A stretch of DNA of 64,000 nt from NCBI GenBank assembly GCA_026936335.1, contig JAPMXV010000006.1, positions 124,001 to 188,000 of the forward strand, given 5' to 3'. Positions 41,881-53,602 of the stretch are shown here, piece after piece. Every line of letters starts with the position of its first letter. The stretch's first letter is position 1. Source of the DNA: Mantamonas sphyraenae. Its lineage: Eukaryota; CRuMs; Mantamonadidae. Both the position numbers and the translations under genes were made by a program. Under the pieces are notes generated by a model. That model saw nothing but the letters and a program-made list of their open reading frames with translations, was not told where the DNA came from and made no database searches.

Positions 41881-43110
41881 ATGAAGCGCACTCAATTGGC
41901 AACTGCTGTGTTCACACTGGCCATGTGCCTCAGCGGATTGGTTGCTCAACAGGCAACGACGCCCATGGCCACGACAGGATCGTTGGAGGATGCACAGGCT
42001 TGGGTCAAGGAGACGCGGCAGACGTTTGTGGCGCGCCAGATCCCCGAGACGTTTTCGCAGTATCTGCTGGCATGCAGGAGGCGGCGTGACCTTCAACACA
42101 GCGAACTGTTGAGCCCTGAGACGGGCCGTGCGGCTGCCAAGGCATGCGGCTGCTATGATACGGTGTCGGCGTACGGCAACACATCGACGGTGGAGACGGT
42201 GGCACAGGCACCGTACACAATGTTTACGACCATCAAACCAAACACGGATCCTCACATCCGCAAGACACAGCGGATAGCCCTGCGTTCGTGGACGCTGCTG
42301 AGGCCCAGACCAGAGATCATCCTGTTTGGCAACGAGGCAGGAAACAAGGAGCTTGCGGCGGAGCTGGGACTGCGTTATGTCCCGCATGTGCCACGCAACG
42401 CATATGGGACACCCATGATGCGTCCTATGTTTGAAAAGGCGGAACGGATGGCCAAGACGGACACGCTGGTGTTCATCAACGGGGACATTGTGCTGACGGG
42501 GGAGTTTTCCGCAGCCATGTTGCTGGTGGACACGATGCCGCTGGGCAAACGTCTGCTGGTGGGACAACGTACCAACATTGAGGTGGACCACGTGGAGCCG
42601 CTGAGGATGGATACAGACAGCTCGTGGACGCAACGGTTGCTGGAACGCGTGGGTGCACATGGCCAGCTGGCGGAGGAAACATATGTGGACTACTTTGTGT
42701 TTAGCAAAGGCCTGTGGGCGGCAGCCAACCAGCCGGCGAGTCGCAAGAACAAGCGGCTGGCATTTCCACCGATTGCCATCGGGCGGTGGAAGTGGGACAA
42801 TTTTCTCGTGCACTCGGCCATGGTGGAACACGGCGCAACCATTGTGGATCTGACTGGTGCCGTAGTGGCCACGCATCTGAACCATGACTATTCGCACATG
42901 CGCAAGGAGCCTCTGCGGAAGCCCAAAGACGGGAAGCGTGTGGCCAGCGAGCAGGACCACAACACAGACCTGACTCGAGGCCGTGTTTCGGCCGGCAGCA
43001 CCACAAGTGCCATGTGGAAGGTCTTGCTGGCCACCAACACGGGGCGACCGGGCATCTGCGTGTGCCTGGTGCCCAACCAAGACGAGAACTTTCGGCTGAT
43101 CAGCAAATGA
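41881..43110 (+). CDS. Secreted/lumenal GT-A-like glycosyltransferase
   Basis: Single exon, 409 residues. A signal peptide or anchor (ATAVFTLAMCLSGLVAQ) is at the N-terminus. The catalytic-looking core starts YTMFTTIKPNTDPHIRKTQ and continues ALRSWTLLRPRPEIILFG. It then has TLVFINGDIVLTGEF, where the D-containing motif sits where GT-A enzymes bind metal and UDP-sugar, followed by YVDYFVFSKGLW and the WKWDNFLV segment. This order matches an uncharacterised family of nucleotide-diphospho-sugar transferase-like proteins seen in plants, algae and protists. It starts 77 bases after the oxidase stop and converges on TMEM104, with 12 bases between stops. Likely in the ER/Golgi. Confidence 0.72.
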   Translation: MKRTQLATAVFTLAMCLSGLVAQQATTPMATTGSLEDAQAWVKETRQTFVARQIPETFSQYLLACRRRRDLQHSELLSPETGRAAAKACGCYDTVSAYGNTSTVETVAQAPYTMFTTIKPNTDPHIRKTQRIALRSWTLLRPRPEIILFGNEAGNKELAAELGLRYVPHVPRNAYGTPMMRPMFEKAERMAKTDTLVFINGDIVLTGEFSAAMLLVDTMPLGKRLLVGQRTNIEVDHVEPLRMDTDSSWTQRLLERVGAHGQLAEETYVDYFVFSKGLWAAANQPASRKNKRLAFPPIAIGRWKWDNFLVHSAMVEHGATIVDLTGAVVATHLNHDYSHMRKEPLRKPKDGKRVASEQDHNTDLTRGRVSAGSTTSAMWKVLLATNTGRPGICVCLVPNQDENFRLISK

Positions 43111-43122
43111 GCGTGGCAGCGT

Positions 43123-44949
43123 TCATTCGAACTTGCCGCCAGCAGCCACAAAGATCTGGGAGAAAGTGTTAAAGACAAGAAAGATGGCTGAGATGACAAG
43201 GACGGCTGTGATCCACCTGGGGTGGGCAAAGGGAGACTCGTGGGGATTGGGTCCGCCAAGATTGCGCTTGGCGACCTCTTTGCGTGCAAAGTAGAGCATG
43301 AGTGCAGGAAACACCATCATGATGCCCATGCCAGCGTAGGAGCCCGTGACCGAGACGAGAAAGTCGACGTCGCGCGTGGCGGCGGCAATAAAGATGGGCG
43401 GCAGCGCAGCGGCCAGGGTGAGGATGTAGTGCATCTTCTTGCTCTCGACGTCGGTGAACGAACCAAACAGCTGTTTGAGGTTGTTGCGCAGCGTGACAGC
43501 AATGATGGGGTAATTTGTGGTGAGAGTAAACACGGGATAAAGGGCCAGGAAGTTGGCGACCACCGAGACGTCGTACGAGGCAAAGTTGAGAGTGTACAGC
43601 TCCTGCACGTTGCATGGGTGGCTCGGGTGGGTGTTGCACGTCGTGTAGCCCGTATGACCAAAGGCAAAGACGGCAGACAGGCAAAGGAGGCAGTAGGAGC
43701 TGAGCACCGAGGCAAACACAGCGGGAAACAGAGTGGTGGTCAGCTTGCTCTTGTCCTCAACAGGTGCAATGATGGAAGGCAGCGAGTGGTGGCACATAAA
43801 GCTGTAGAGGGCAGTGCCAAACACGGCGGGGATGCCAGCAATGTCAAAGAGCTTGAGGTCGCTGGCGGTGGCGCCACTGCCCTCGGCAATGACGGTAAAG
43901 GCGACAATGACCATGGTGAAGAAAGCGAGGTTGCGGGTGAACAGGGTAAAGTACTGCAGGTACTTTGTCTTCTGGATGTTGAAGAAGCAAAACGGAACGA
44001 GGAGGCCGGCAAAGATGGCTACGTAGAGGAGGTACCACTGTTCGAGAGCCCACCCTGTGCCTGTCTCGCTGACCTTGGCAAGGGTGAGGGGTACGCTGAC
44101 GGCGTAGATGCTTAGGTCGCCGTACAGGTAGATGCAGATGATGCCGTAGAAGGCGCTGCGTCCCCACTTGCCCATGAACATGTCTGCAAGCAGGCCCATC
44201 TCGACACGGCGGTCGATGGAGAAGAACGAGCGGTTGAGGAAAGAGTCTGGCTGTTGCTTGCCGCCGACGTCGTCGCCCTGCTGCACAGAAGTGCCGTGCG
44301 TTGCACCCAGCAGTGGCTGCTTCTGTTGCGTATCATCCTCGGCGTCATCCATGGCTGTGTACGCAGCCGCGCTGGCTTCTTCCTGTTCGGCCAGTGTCGT
44401 TGCGTGCACACGCACGGCGTTCTTGTTCTGCGTGGAGGGTGGTGCGTGTCAGCGCAAAAATGCACGTGTACCGTCTCGTGTTCGGCAGCCGCTGCACATG
44501 CACCGCACGGTGGATGGGGGGCCAAGTGGACGGTGCTGTGTGTGTGTGTGGGTGTGTATGTGTGTACGTACGTTCTTGGCCAGGTCGTCATCGTCGCCTG
44601 CGGCAATCGTGGCGGTCGCAATCAAGGCGTTGGCGATCGACTGCGCCTCAATCACAAAAGTCACGGTGACAAAGCTGTTGGGAGCAGAGGGGCGGTCAGG
44701 ATGCCCTGGTGTCAGCAAACATGGCTGGGAATGACAGTGGGCATGGACATGGGGCGGGAGCAGGACGGCATGGCAGTGTGCGTACCTGACAAAGGCGATA
44801 AAGCCGAGAAAGAGCGGACCCAAGAGGAGTCCCGACTTTTCAAAGGCAATGGGCAGGGCGAGGGCGCCCACGCCCACAATGAGGTTGAAGAGATAGACAA
44901 ACGCGACCTTGTTGGTGTATGTGGTGCCCACGTCGACGCCACCTGCCAT
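43123..44949 (-). CDS. TMEM104: TMEM104-like amino-acid-transporter-fold membrane protein
   Basis: Exons 44949-44786, 44674-44572 and 44427-43123 (523 residues; human about 496). The N-terminus is AFVYLFNLIVGVGALALPIAF, then SFVTVTFVIEA, as in TMEM104. A charged loop follows, then RRVEMGLLADMFMGKWG, IICIYLYGDLSIYAVSVP, FFNIQKTKYLQ, YSFMCHHSLPSII and FPIIAVTLRNN-like segments, all in family order. About 11 TM helices are expected (SLC38/APC fold). Its transport function is not established even in animals; the call is by resemblance. Donors are GTACGC and GTACGT, and a TG microsatellite sits in intron 2. It converges with the glycosyltransferase gene. Confidence 0.92.
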
Positions 44950-45111
44950 GGCTGGATCGACTGCGATGGTTGCGAGAACTTCAAGGGACGTAGTTGGTTG
45001 CCGACGCGCGTGGAAGGCATGCAAAGGTGCCGAGGCAGCAGATAGATCACGGGTTGGGGTTGGATGGGCACTCAGGGCCTGGGGATGCATTTCGTTTTGG
45101 AGGAACCCAGC

Positions 45112-45786
45112 TTAGGCAGCAGCCTTGAGCGCCACCTCGCCAGCAATGCCGTACAGGTTGTAGAGCAAGTAGATGGCGCCAGCAAAGAACACAAGCTCAC
45201 CGTAGAGGCGAGCACCGGGGCGAACTGTGGGTGGGAGCGTGTGAGCGAGGGTTGTGGTGGCGGGGCCAAGTTGGGCCCTTGTCACTTTTCGGTGGGTGTG
45301 GCTTCCCTTCGCGACGTCAACGCGCCCGGTGCGCCGCATGCGGGCAAGACGGCACGGGGGACGGGCATTGCGATCGTCCGTGTGGATGGGATGGTATCAA
45401 ATCACCGCTGTCAACCACTTACCAGAGTAGCCAAGGGCGTACACGACGCGGCCGACGCAAAAGACGGCGGCGCCAATCAGTGCCGGAAACGGACGGAAAA
45501 GACCGACGAGGAGGACAAGAGCCAGGATCTCGGCGCTGGTCTCGATCATGTTCTGGTGGCCACGCTGAACCGCGTTGAACTCCTTGGCGTGCTTGTGGTC
45601 GGGGGCAGCGTACATCTGGGGCACAGGCACGTCGTACTTCTTGCGGGCAGCACCCACACGTCCGCCAAGGAACAGATTGGTGAAATAGAAAACAATCACG
45701 GCCCAAAACGTGTATGCAATGTCGACCGGGACTTCAAACGGGACAGAGGCGGCGGCAGCAGTGGCAGCAGTGGCAGCGTCAGACAT
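45112..45786 (-). CDS. MGST3: Microsomal glutathione S-transferase 3 (MAPEG family)
   Basis: Exons 45786-45423 and 45224-45112 (158 residues, the usual size). Four membrane helices are predicted. The MAPEG signature FNAVQRGHQNMIE is intact, with ARKKYDVPVPQMY before it and CVGRVVYALGYSG after. The second exon carries RPGARLYGEL and the last helix. MGST3 enzymes conjugate glutathione and reduce lipid hydroperoxides in ER or mitochondrial membranes. The N-terminus is Ala-rich. The donor is GTAAGT, and its 198-base intron is phase 1. It is divergent from the CDKL kinase gene (103 bases) and 162 bases upstream of TMEM104 on the same strand. Confidence 0.92.
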
Positions 45787-45889
45787 GGTCACTGGGTGTG
45801 GATGCGCGGAGGTGGCGGCGGAAGCGCAGACGCGGCAAGACTTTCTTCAGGGTTGCGCAAAGCGCATCGGCTTCACACTTGTCAACACA

Positions 45890-48166
45890 ATGGACCGCTA
45901 CGAGGTTCTGGGCACAATTGCTCAGGGCACGTACGGCAAGGTGATCAAGTGCCGGCACAAGGACACGGGTGAGCTGGTGGCGATCAAAAAGTTTAAGGAA
46001 AGCGACGAAGACGACGAAGCTGTTCGACGCACCGCCCTGCGTGAGATCCGCATCCTCAAGCAGCTGAGACACGACAACGTGGTGCGTCTCATCGAGGTGT
46101 TTCGTCACAAGGCCAAACTGTACCTCGTGTTTGAGTATGTGGAGCACACGGTGCTGGAGGAGCTCGAACGGGGCCTGGACGAACTCGACGCCAAAAAGAC
46201 GCTCTACCAGATCCTGCGCAGCATCGAATTTTGCCACAGCCAGAACGTACGTTTCCACAATTGCCCGTTGACCCGTTGGCCTCGCTTGCACCCGTCCACT
46301 CTCGCCTGTGTTGTCGCTACGGTGCACTCGAAAGCGTCGTTGCCCGGCTTCCAAGCCGTTTGCGCTGCAGAGGCAGATTTTCTCCCCGCTGCATGTCTTT
46401 TGTGTCGTATGGTTGTGTAAAGGTGCTGTGCACACTGCGTCACATGGCACAGTGTGCAGGCGTGGCCAGGAGGCAGATGGTCGCGCAGTGTGCGTGAAAG
46501 GAGTGGACCCAAAAAGACGGCCATTCGCAACGGCTCATGAACCCGACTCACGTTTTTCGTCCGCGGCCGCCCACAGATCATCCACAGGGACTTGAAGCCC
46601 GAAAACCTGCTGGTGAGCAAGAACGGCGTGCTGAAGTTGTGTGACTTTGGGTTTGCGCGTGCTCTGGGCCAGCCTGGCGCACGATACACGGAGTACGTGG
46701 CAACGCGCTGGTATCGTGCCCCGGAGCTGCTGGTGGGCGACACACAGTACGGACCAGCCGTGGACATTTGGGCCATCGGCACCATGTTTACAGAAATCCT
46801 GGATGGGGAGCCACTGTTTCCGGGCGACACGGACATCGACCAGTTGTACCATATCATGAGCTGCCTGGGCGATCTGACCCCGCGGCTCAAGGAGGTGTTT
46901 GACAACAATCCGCTGTTTGCAGGCGCCCAACTGCCTGTGGTCACCGAAGTTGAGTCGCTGAAGGAGCGGTTTGCTCACCTGGATCCCGTGTCGCTCGATT
47001 TCGTGCACTCGTGCTTGTCGTACGAGCCCGAAAGCCGCTTCACGGCTGCCGAGCTTATGCAGCATCCGTACTTTGGCGCAGAGTTTGTGCGCCAGTTTGA
47101 GGCCGAGTTGGCAGCCAAGGTGAAAAAGGAGGCATCGTTGTTCAACCTGGCACGCAAACAGCGCAGGCGTGCGCGGAAGCGAAGCAGCAGCACAAGCGAC
47201 GCCGGAACAGGCCAGGGAAGCAGTAGCGGCTCGGGTCCGGGTGCTTCCTCGTCAACAATTCTTGCCACTGCGTCGTCCACAGGCGGCATCGGCTCATCGG
47301 GAGCCAGCAGCAGTGGCAGTGGCGGGTTGACCGGCGCCAGCAGCACCGATCTCGCTTCCTCCAGCAAGCATCAACACAAGCGGCACAAGCAACCTTACTA
47401 CTTTGGCGCAGCAGGCACAACAGGAGGCAACTCCAAGAGCAATCACAGCAGCGGAAGCACCAGCAGCAGCAACAACAGCAACACTGGAACGATGAAAGCG
47501 ATGACTCCAAGTGGTAGTGCAGACGACTCCGAGACGGGCTCGCTGGCGAGCGACGCCAGTGCAGGTGTGCACAGCAACAGTGGGAGCACCAGCACGTTTC
47601 CATCCATCCAACGTAGCATCCTCAAGTCACCCAAGCCGTCGGCGGTGATGGTGGCGTTGCCCAACCTTACGACAGAGGAGGGCATGATGAGCAATGCCAC
47701 CTCCAACAACGCACATGGTACGGCCAGTGGCGGTGGCAACGAAGCGCCCGAGAACATGCCTCCGATGAATGGAGTGCAGGCAGGGGCCAAGAAACTGCCG
47801 GACGACCTGTCGCTGTTCCGCAGGCGGCAGGGACGACGAGACAACCGCATCCCGGCCATCCAACCGCCCATGATGCCCAAAACGTTGGATTTTGAGCAGC
47901 AGGCGGACAGTCCGCAGAGTGATGTGGCCGAGGTGGGCGTGTTTGGCATGGCCGGCAACAGCGCAGAGACGTCGCCCAGTAGCACCGTGCCTGCCATCCA
48001 GATGGATGCGGACGAACAGGGAATGGGCAGGGACATCCACGGTGAGGTGGTGGTGGATGTCAAGCGGCATCGACGCACGCGCAGCAACGACCAAAAGGTG
48101 GGTCAGCAGACGACCTTCACCTTGCCCACCCTCACCACAGGCGCGGAGGATGTGAATAGCAACAAC

Positions 48167-48221
<55 letters not shown>

Positions 48222-49126
48222 CAGGGTTAGGGGCCGGAGCAGGGGCAGTGGGAGCGGCCGCACCTGCAAGCATGAACAGCTCAGGAAACAGTGGCGACTT
48301 GTCCGCAGGCGTCGGCGTGTCCGGCCGCGGTTCTCGCAGCGGATCACACCATTTCCAGGGCGTAGGGTTTACAGTGAACAAGTGGAGCAGCAGCGGACGT
48401 GTGTCTCGCTCCCACAAGGACTTTGCTGGGTCCAAGAAACGTACGACGCGGAAGGACGGTTCGTCGTCCAAGGCATCGATGATGCGTTCCATGTCGCCCG
48501 TGGGGCTGACCATGGGCACCGGTTCCATCGGCATGGGTCTCTTTCCCACCTCCAGCACAGGACATGAGCCACAGCCCCTGCAGAAGAGTGCCAGCGGCCA
48601 AGGGGCGTCTTCGTCGGGCGCGAGCAGCAGCAACAGCAGCAACAGCAACGCGGGTCGTCGATCGCCCATGCTCGACACCTATTCCCACTCTCGGTCTCGC
48701 TCCCCGTACGGGCAGATGGTGCGCACAAAGTCGCCGTTTCCCGGTATTGGCGAAGGAGTGGTGGGTTACGGAAGCACCAGCAACAACGATGTGGCCAACG
48801 GCAACAGCACCGGCAACAGCAACAGCGGCGTGGCTTTGCACGTCTCTCACACGTCCGTGCGTCGCACAAAGTCGTACCTGGGGCGAGGGACCGGTGGCAG
48901 CAGCAACAGCAGCAGCAGCAACGGCAGCGGCAGCAGCAGCAGCGGCACAGGGGCAGCACCACGCGGTCTGAAGTTTGGCAAGACCAGCAGCAGCAACAAC
49001 AGTGGTACGGGATCAGGGCGCGATCGCGATCAGGGGGTCGCTGACGACGGAATGTTGTCTGTGTCGGGCACAACACCCACGTTGTCTCGCAAAAAGACCC
49101 AACGTCGGACCGGGAGACACGGATGA
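45890..49126 (+). CDS. CDKL-family (CDKL5-like) protein kinase with a long low-complexity tail
   Basis: Exons 45890-46246 and 46577-49126 (968 residues). The kinase domain (~1-290) has the glycine loop IAQGTYGKV, VAIKKFKE with the catalytic Lys, REIRILKQLRH, HRDLKPENLL, DFGFA, the activation-loop TEY in ARYTEYVATRWYRAPELL, and LFPGDTDIDQLY. The TEY motif and flanks match CDKL5 best; CDKLs control cilium/flagellum length in several organisms. The ~670-residue tail is Ser/Gly/Asn-rich, with an Ala run from GCA repeats (about 48171-48212), a KRRTRS-type basic patch and several R-x-x-S sites. The donor is GTACGT and the intron is 330 bases. It converges with the kinesin gene (68 bases between stops). 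Confidence 0.9.
46247..46576 (+). other. Intron of 330 bases in the CDKL kinase gene
   Basis: GTACGT to CCACAG. Nothing recognisable as an RNA gene or nested ORF was seen. Confidence 0.6.
48168..48213 (+). repeat. GCA trinucleotide repeat encoding poly-Ala in the CDKL tail
   Basis: About 14 consecutive GCA codons, giving an uninterrupted Ala run followed by Thr codons. It is probably length-polymorphic. Confidence 0.9.
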
Positions 49127-49194
49127 GAGGATGGAATGCAATGTACTGAATGGCACGTGGCTCGTGTGCGTGTTCATTGGTGGTGTGGGGGAGA

Positions 49195-52100
49195 TCACAA
49201 AAGAATGCACGCCTTGCTTTCCGCCTTGGCAGCGCGTGCTTCTGCATCTGCCTGCGCCTTGCGTGCAGCGTCCAGCTCGCGTTCCACCTTTTCGTTCTCC
49301 TGTTCCAAATGCACGGTTTGTTCGCGCAGCGCAGCCAATTGTGCCTGCAGGTCGCTTTGCAGCTCGGTCAGCTTCTTCTCCTGCGCTTGGTTGGCCGCCT
49401 GGGACTTGGCCAGCTGCGAAGCCAGAAACTCGGGGTCATTGGCCAGTGGGTCGTCGTGTCCCACCACAAACACTTGCAGGTCCAGAGCACGCAGCATGTC
49501 CACCAGATCGTCGTCCAGGGCCAAGCAGAACTCGCTCTCAAACTCAAACACCGGCGCAAGCGACGGCCGTGGCTGACGTTCAGACACAACCTGGGTGCTG
49601 GCCATCTGCAGTTCGGCAGAGTCCGCATCGCTGCTGGGCGGAAAGTCGTACATCACAAACAGCCCGGAGGTTTTGGTGGCCTCCCGTCCCAGCGCTGCGT
49701 CCAGGACGGTGATCCGCAACACTGCCTGGCCTTCGTTGCCGATCGTTTGCTGCAACTCAAAGGCCACGTTGAGCACCGCACCTGCGCCCACTCCATCGCC
49801 TTGCAGCGGCACTTGCACACATTGCAGTGGGCCGTCCAGCTCCAACGCCTTCAGACTCACCGCCCCACACGCGAGCTTCTCGTCTGGCGGAAACACCAGG
49901 AATGGATTGTCCTCGTCGAATCCGTTTGTCGGAATGCCGTCGTCCAGGAACTGTTGGTACCGTTGGCGCATCTCGTCCAGCCTCTGGTCAAACACAGACC
50001 AATCCCACACCTCTTCCAAGCCCCCACCACCCGTGGACACCGCCTTCACCTGCGCCTCCTCCAACTGAAGCGATTGCATGTCATCTCCGTCGTACTCCAG
50101 CGTGTACACCATGTCGATGTCCATCTCCTCAGCCATGTCGTTGGCTTCGTCCACTTTCTCCAACACCATGCTGAGGATCTGCTTTTGCTTTTCGCTCGCT
50201 GCCAACGCCTTGGCCTGTTGTTTCAGCGCACGGATGCTCTCCTGCTTCTCTTTGGCCGCCTCTTCCTTCAGCTCCCGATACTTGCGCTGTGCCTCTGCCG
50301 CACGCGTCTGCTGCTCCTGCTTGATGGCGTGAATCCGAGCTGCCAGTTTGTCCGACTCCTTCTCCTCTGCCTCTGCTGCCTTGATTGCCTCCTGCAGCTC
50401 CTTCTCCGTTGCCTTGAGCTCCTCTTCCAGCGCTTTCTTCTGTTCTGCCACCTCCTCCTGCTCCTCCACCTCCGCCTCAAGCGCGTCAATTTGCTCTTGC
50501 AGCTTCTCCTGCTCCGCCTTGTCCTGCTCCGCGACCTTGCCCTGCACCTGAGCCAGTTCGTCCACAGCCATGCGCCAGTCTGCAGCCACTGTGGAATCGC
50601 TTTCAGCTGTCGCCCATGGCAGCACCACGCGAAACACCGCCCCGGCACCGACAATCACTCGATCGCCATGCGCCAGGGCCACGTCGGCGTCGCCCACCTG
50701 CGTGCCATTCACATACGTTGGTGCCAACTTGCCCTTGGCTCCCGTAGGTAGCGCCTTGAGCGTTGCGCTGTTGCCAGACCACGTCACTGTGCAGTGCTCC
50801 TTTGCAATGCGGCGTCCCACGAGGCGGATGTTGCTGGCCTTGGAACGGCCCAGCACGTTTTCGCCCTCCCGGAAAAAGTACAGCAACTCGCCGTCCAGCG
50901 CCGGGTCTTCGCTCAGATTGAGCAGATGAGGCGTTTGCGACACATCCACGCCACTCAGCAGCGACACGTCCTGCAGGGACAGTCCCAGATCCACCAACGC
51001 CTCATCCTGCTCGTTGCGGTACTCTTCGGCAATTTTCAGCCGATCTTCGTACGTTTGCTGCATGTTCTTCATCTGGCTCGCCTGTGCATCCAATTTGGCC
51101 TGCAATTCCGCCAACTCACGCTTCAGACGCAATTCCTCGGCGTCCGGTTGCTGCGGCGTGTCATTGTCGCTTTCATCGTCGCTTGCGTCGTCGTCTTCCT
51201 CCTCCTCCCCTTCCTCGTCGTTGCTTTTGCGTCGTCGTCGTTTCTTCTTCCGTCCACCTGTGCGACGCCGCATGGCCTCCAGCTCCTGCACCCGTTGAGT
51301 CTGCTCGGCCAGCTCGCGCTTGAGCCTGTCTACTTCACTCTCGGCTTCCACCACATCCTCCACCACCTCTTCCTGCTTCTCGAGCTGGTTGACAATGGCG
51401 GCGGCCCGATCGGCGTACCGCAACGTGGACAACGTCTCCTCAAAGTTGCTGTCAGCCGGCGACACCGCAGCAATCATGACTGTGAACGAGTTGCCACCTA
51501 GGGACGACTCCAACAGCTGCGTCAGTACCGAATCGCGATACGGCACGTAGGGCTTGCGGCTGCTGTTCTTGCCCTTGCCTTGTCGGATCTCGGACACGCG
51601 AGCAAGGGCCGAGATCACGTTCCCGAGTGCAGACAGGGACTGGTTGATGGCACACGCCTCCTTGAGACGCTGACCTTTGGCACCGGTGTTGCTCTGGCGT
51701 TCCGAACCGGCAAGGTCCACCAGCGACACCGAGCTCGTCACTGTGCGGATGCGCTTTGTGCTCGGCCCACCCTTGGTTCCACTCCCGGAATCGCCACCGC
51801 TGCTCTTTCGTTGCACCAGAGTGATGGTGAACACACTGTGCGATCGCGAGCTCGTGGCGTTCATCTTTGTCGCCGCAACGGAACGTTCTGCGTTTCCGCG
51901 CTGCATTGCGTCGTGCAGCTGCGCATAGCTGTCCACAGTCACAGTGCGCAGACCTTGAACAAATGCCCCCTTCTTCGGGTGACGGCGTACCTTGAGACCC
52001 TTGCGTGGCCGCTGTAGTAGCACCCGGTTGTCAGCTCGGCCCAACGTTTGGAAATCGGAAAAAGAGGCCTCCCGCAACGACCAAGTCTCACACACTCACC

Positions 52101-52630
52101 TTTTCCGAAGGCACAAACAAGTCTTGGATGCGTTCGTTGTAGACTTCCAAGTATGACACCTGCACTTCGTAGTGCACGTTGGCGTCTGTGTTTGCGGAGA
52201 TGCGTTCGAACAACACGCTGGAAACACGCGAGATGATGCCCGGGTTGTCGCTGGGGCCGGTCATGCTGTAGCTTTTGCCCGATCCCGTTTGACCGTATGC
52301 AAAAACGGACGAGTTGTAGCCCGCGAACGTCTTGTCCAGCAGCCGTGTGCCCAGGTCCTGGAACAGAGACTCCTGCGACGCAAACACAGGCGACGAAGGA
52401 TCGAACGAGTCGTACACATAGTCAAAGTCAAACGTGTACTCCTCCTTCTCGCTCTGCTCCTCGTCAGTGAGCTCGGGGTTGAAATTTGGGTTCTTCAGAG
52501 TCACCTGATCGCCCGCCATGAACACCACCCGTTCGGCCCCAGCCATTTTTTCACGGCTGTTCATGGGCCGCATGCGCACTGCCACAATCACGTTGTCTTC
52601 TGATGCAGTCGAGGATGACGACGAGGACAT
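49195..52630 (-). CDS. Kinesin-3-type motor with FHA domain and C-terminal CaaX box
   Basis: Exons 52630-52100 and 52011-49195 (1115 residues), with a GTGAGT donor in phase 0. The motor (~1-370) has VIVAVRMRPMNSRE, the P-loop YGQTGSGKSYSM, switch I NATSSRSHSVF and switch II LVDLAGSER. A coiled coil follows. The FHA domain near 555-640 has VLGRSKASNIRLVGRRIAKE and YVNGTQVGD, as in kinesin-3 (KIF1/13/14/16). More coiled coil follows. A globular region has VQVPLQGDGVGAGAVLNVAF-like strands (KIF1B/C2-like). The protein ends KACILL: CILL fits a CaaX prenylation box with Leu last (geranylgeranyl type). No PH domain is seen, so a lipid anchor could replace it for vesicle binding. It moves toward microtubule plus ends by family. 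The 5' flank is the 972-base gap. Confidence 0.88.
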
Positions 52631-53602
52631 TCTGTTTCTCGGGGGATTGGTTCCGTCGCCGCATGGAAGATGCACAGAGAGACGATGGATGATGTGTGTG
52701 ACGTGTGTGTGTGTGTGTATGTGTGTGGCTGTAGGAGACAACGCGATCTGGGGCAAGTTGGAAGCACGGATGAGTATGTGGGTGAGGGTGGATGCGCTGC
52801 GACGGTCGTGTCAAGCCAAAAGCAAAAAAACCTCGCGTGAGTTTTGACACTCTTTTGATATTCCCCTTGCACGGCCATGCAGACCCACAGTCTGTCTCGC
52901 ACCCACCCGGTCTGCATGTAATCACTGTATGTCCACATGTCAACATGGCGTGTGGTTGCAGGAGAGTGCTGTGTAGTCTGTGGCTTGCCGGCGACCAGCC
53001 AGCCGCCGAAGATTGCCAACGGCTCTTTGTCTCCTTGAACGCCACCTGCAGCGCCACACACACGTGGGCACATGCTGCGTGGCAGGCAACAGGCAGAATG
53101 GATGGAATGATACCCAACCAGGATATATGGGAGGCTGTGATGTATGTCTGTGCATGTCGTGTGGTGCCTCCGCAACGGGGAAAACGGCCCCAGCCAGCGA
53201 AAACGGTAACGGCCACAACGTTCCCCGAGCTATCCGGCTTTCCGGTGACTTGCCACATGGAAAGCATCAAACAGAAAGCGACCCAACCTGCTGGAGCCAC
53301 CCAATGCAGCCTTGCGCATGGGTTCTGCTGTGTATGCATCTGCCAGACTGGCGTGAGCCGGTTGGGAGTGCGTTTGCGGAGGAAACTGGGGGGACGCCAA
53401 CGAATGTGTTGCCGGAAAAACCAACCCCCAAAAGCGGCAGTTTGCTGTGGGGATGGGCATACGCATGGACATGGAGTGGGAAAAGTAGAGAGCACGCGTG
53501 AAGTATCCTCTTGCTCCTCCCTCGTTCCTCTGTGCGCACTGTACACTCCCTTCTGACACAGAAATTGGGTGCTCTCTCTCGGTCGCTCGCAGACTAAAAG
53601 AG
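52631..53602. promoter_or_regulatory. 972-base gap between divergent kinesin and 4-TM genes
   Basis: This is by far the longest stretch without a supported gene; other gaps are under 170 bases. It begins with a TG microsatellite (about 52698-52728). Open frames exist on both strands (52792-53556 plus; 53546-52551 minus), but they are Cys/His-rich and resemble nothing. Four AACGG (Myb-like) motifs cluster at 53174-53212. A TATATGGG-like site lies at about 53123. A pyrimidine tract and CAG at 53567-53592, shortly before the ATG at 53603, may be a 3' splice site of a 5'-UTR intron. Confidence 0.5.

Noticed and set aside
38397-45786. Carrier, NADPH oxidase and MGST3 as a redox gene cluster
   Set aside because: Unrelated genes (a glycosyltransferase, TMEM104) lie between and strands differ; proximity alone is weak evidence.
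52792-53556. Possible gene in the 972-base gap
   Set aside because: The 254-codon frame and the 331-codon frame on the other strand overlap heavily, are Cys/His/Pro-rich and show no domain or splice logic.
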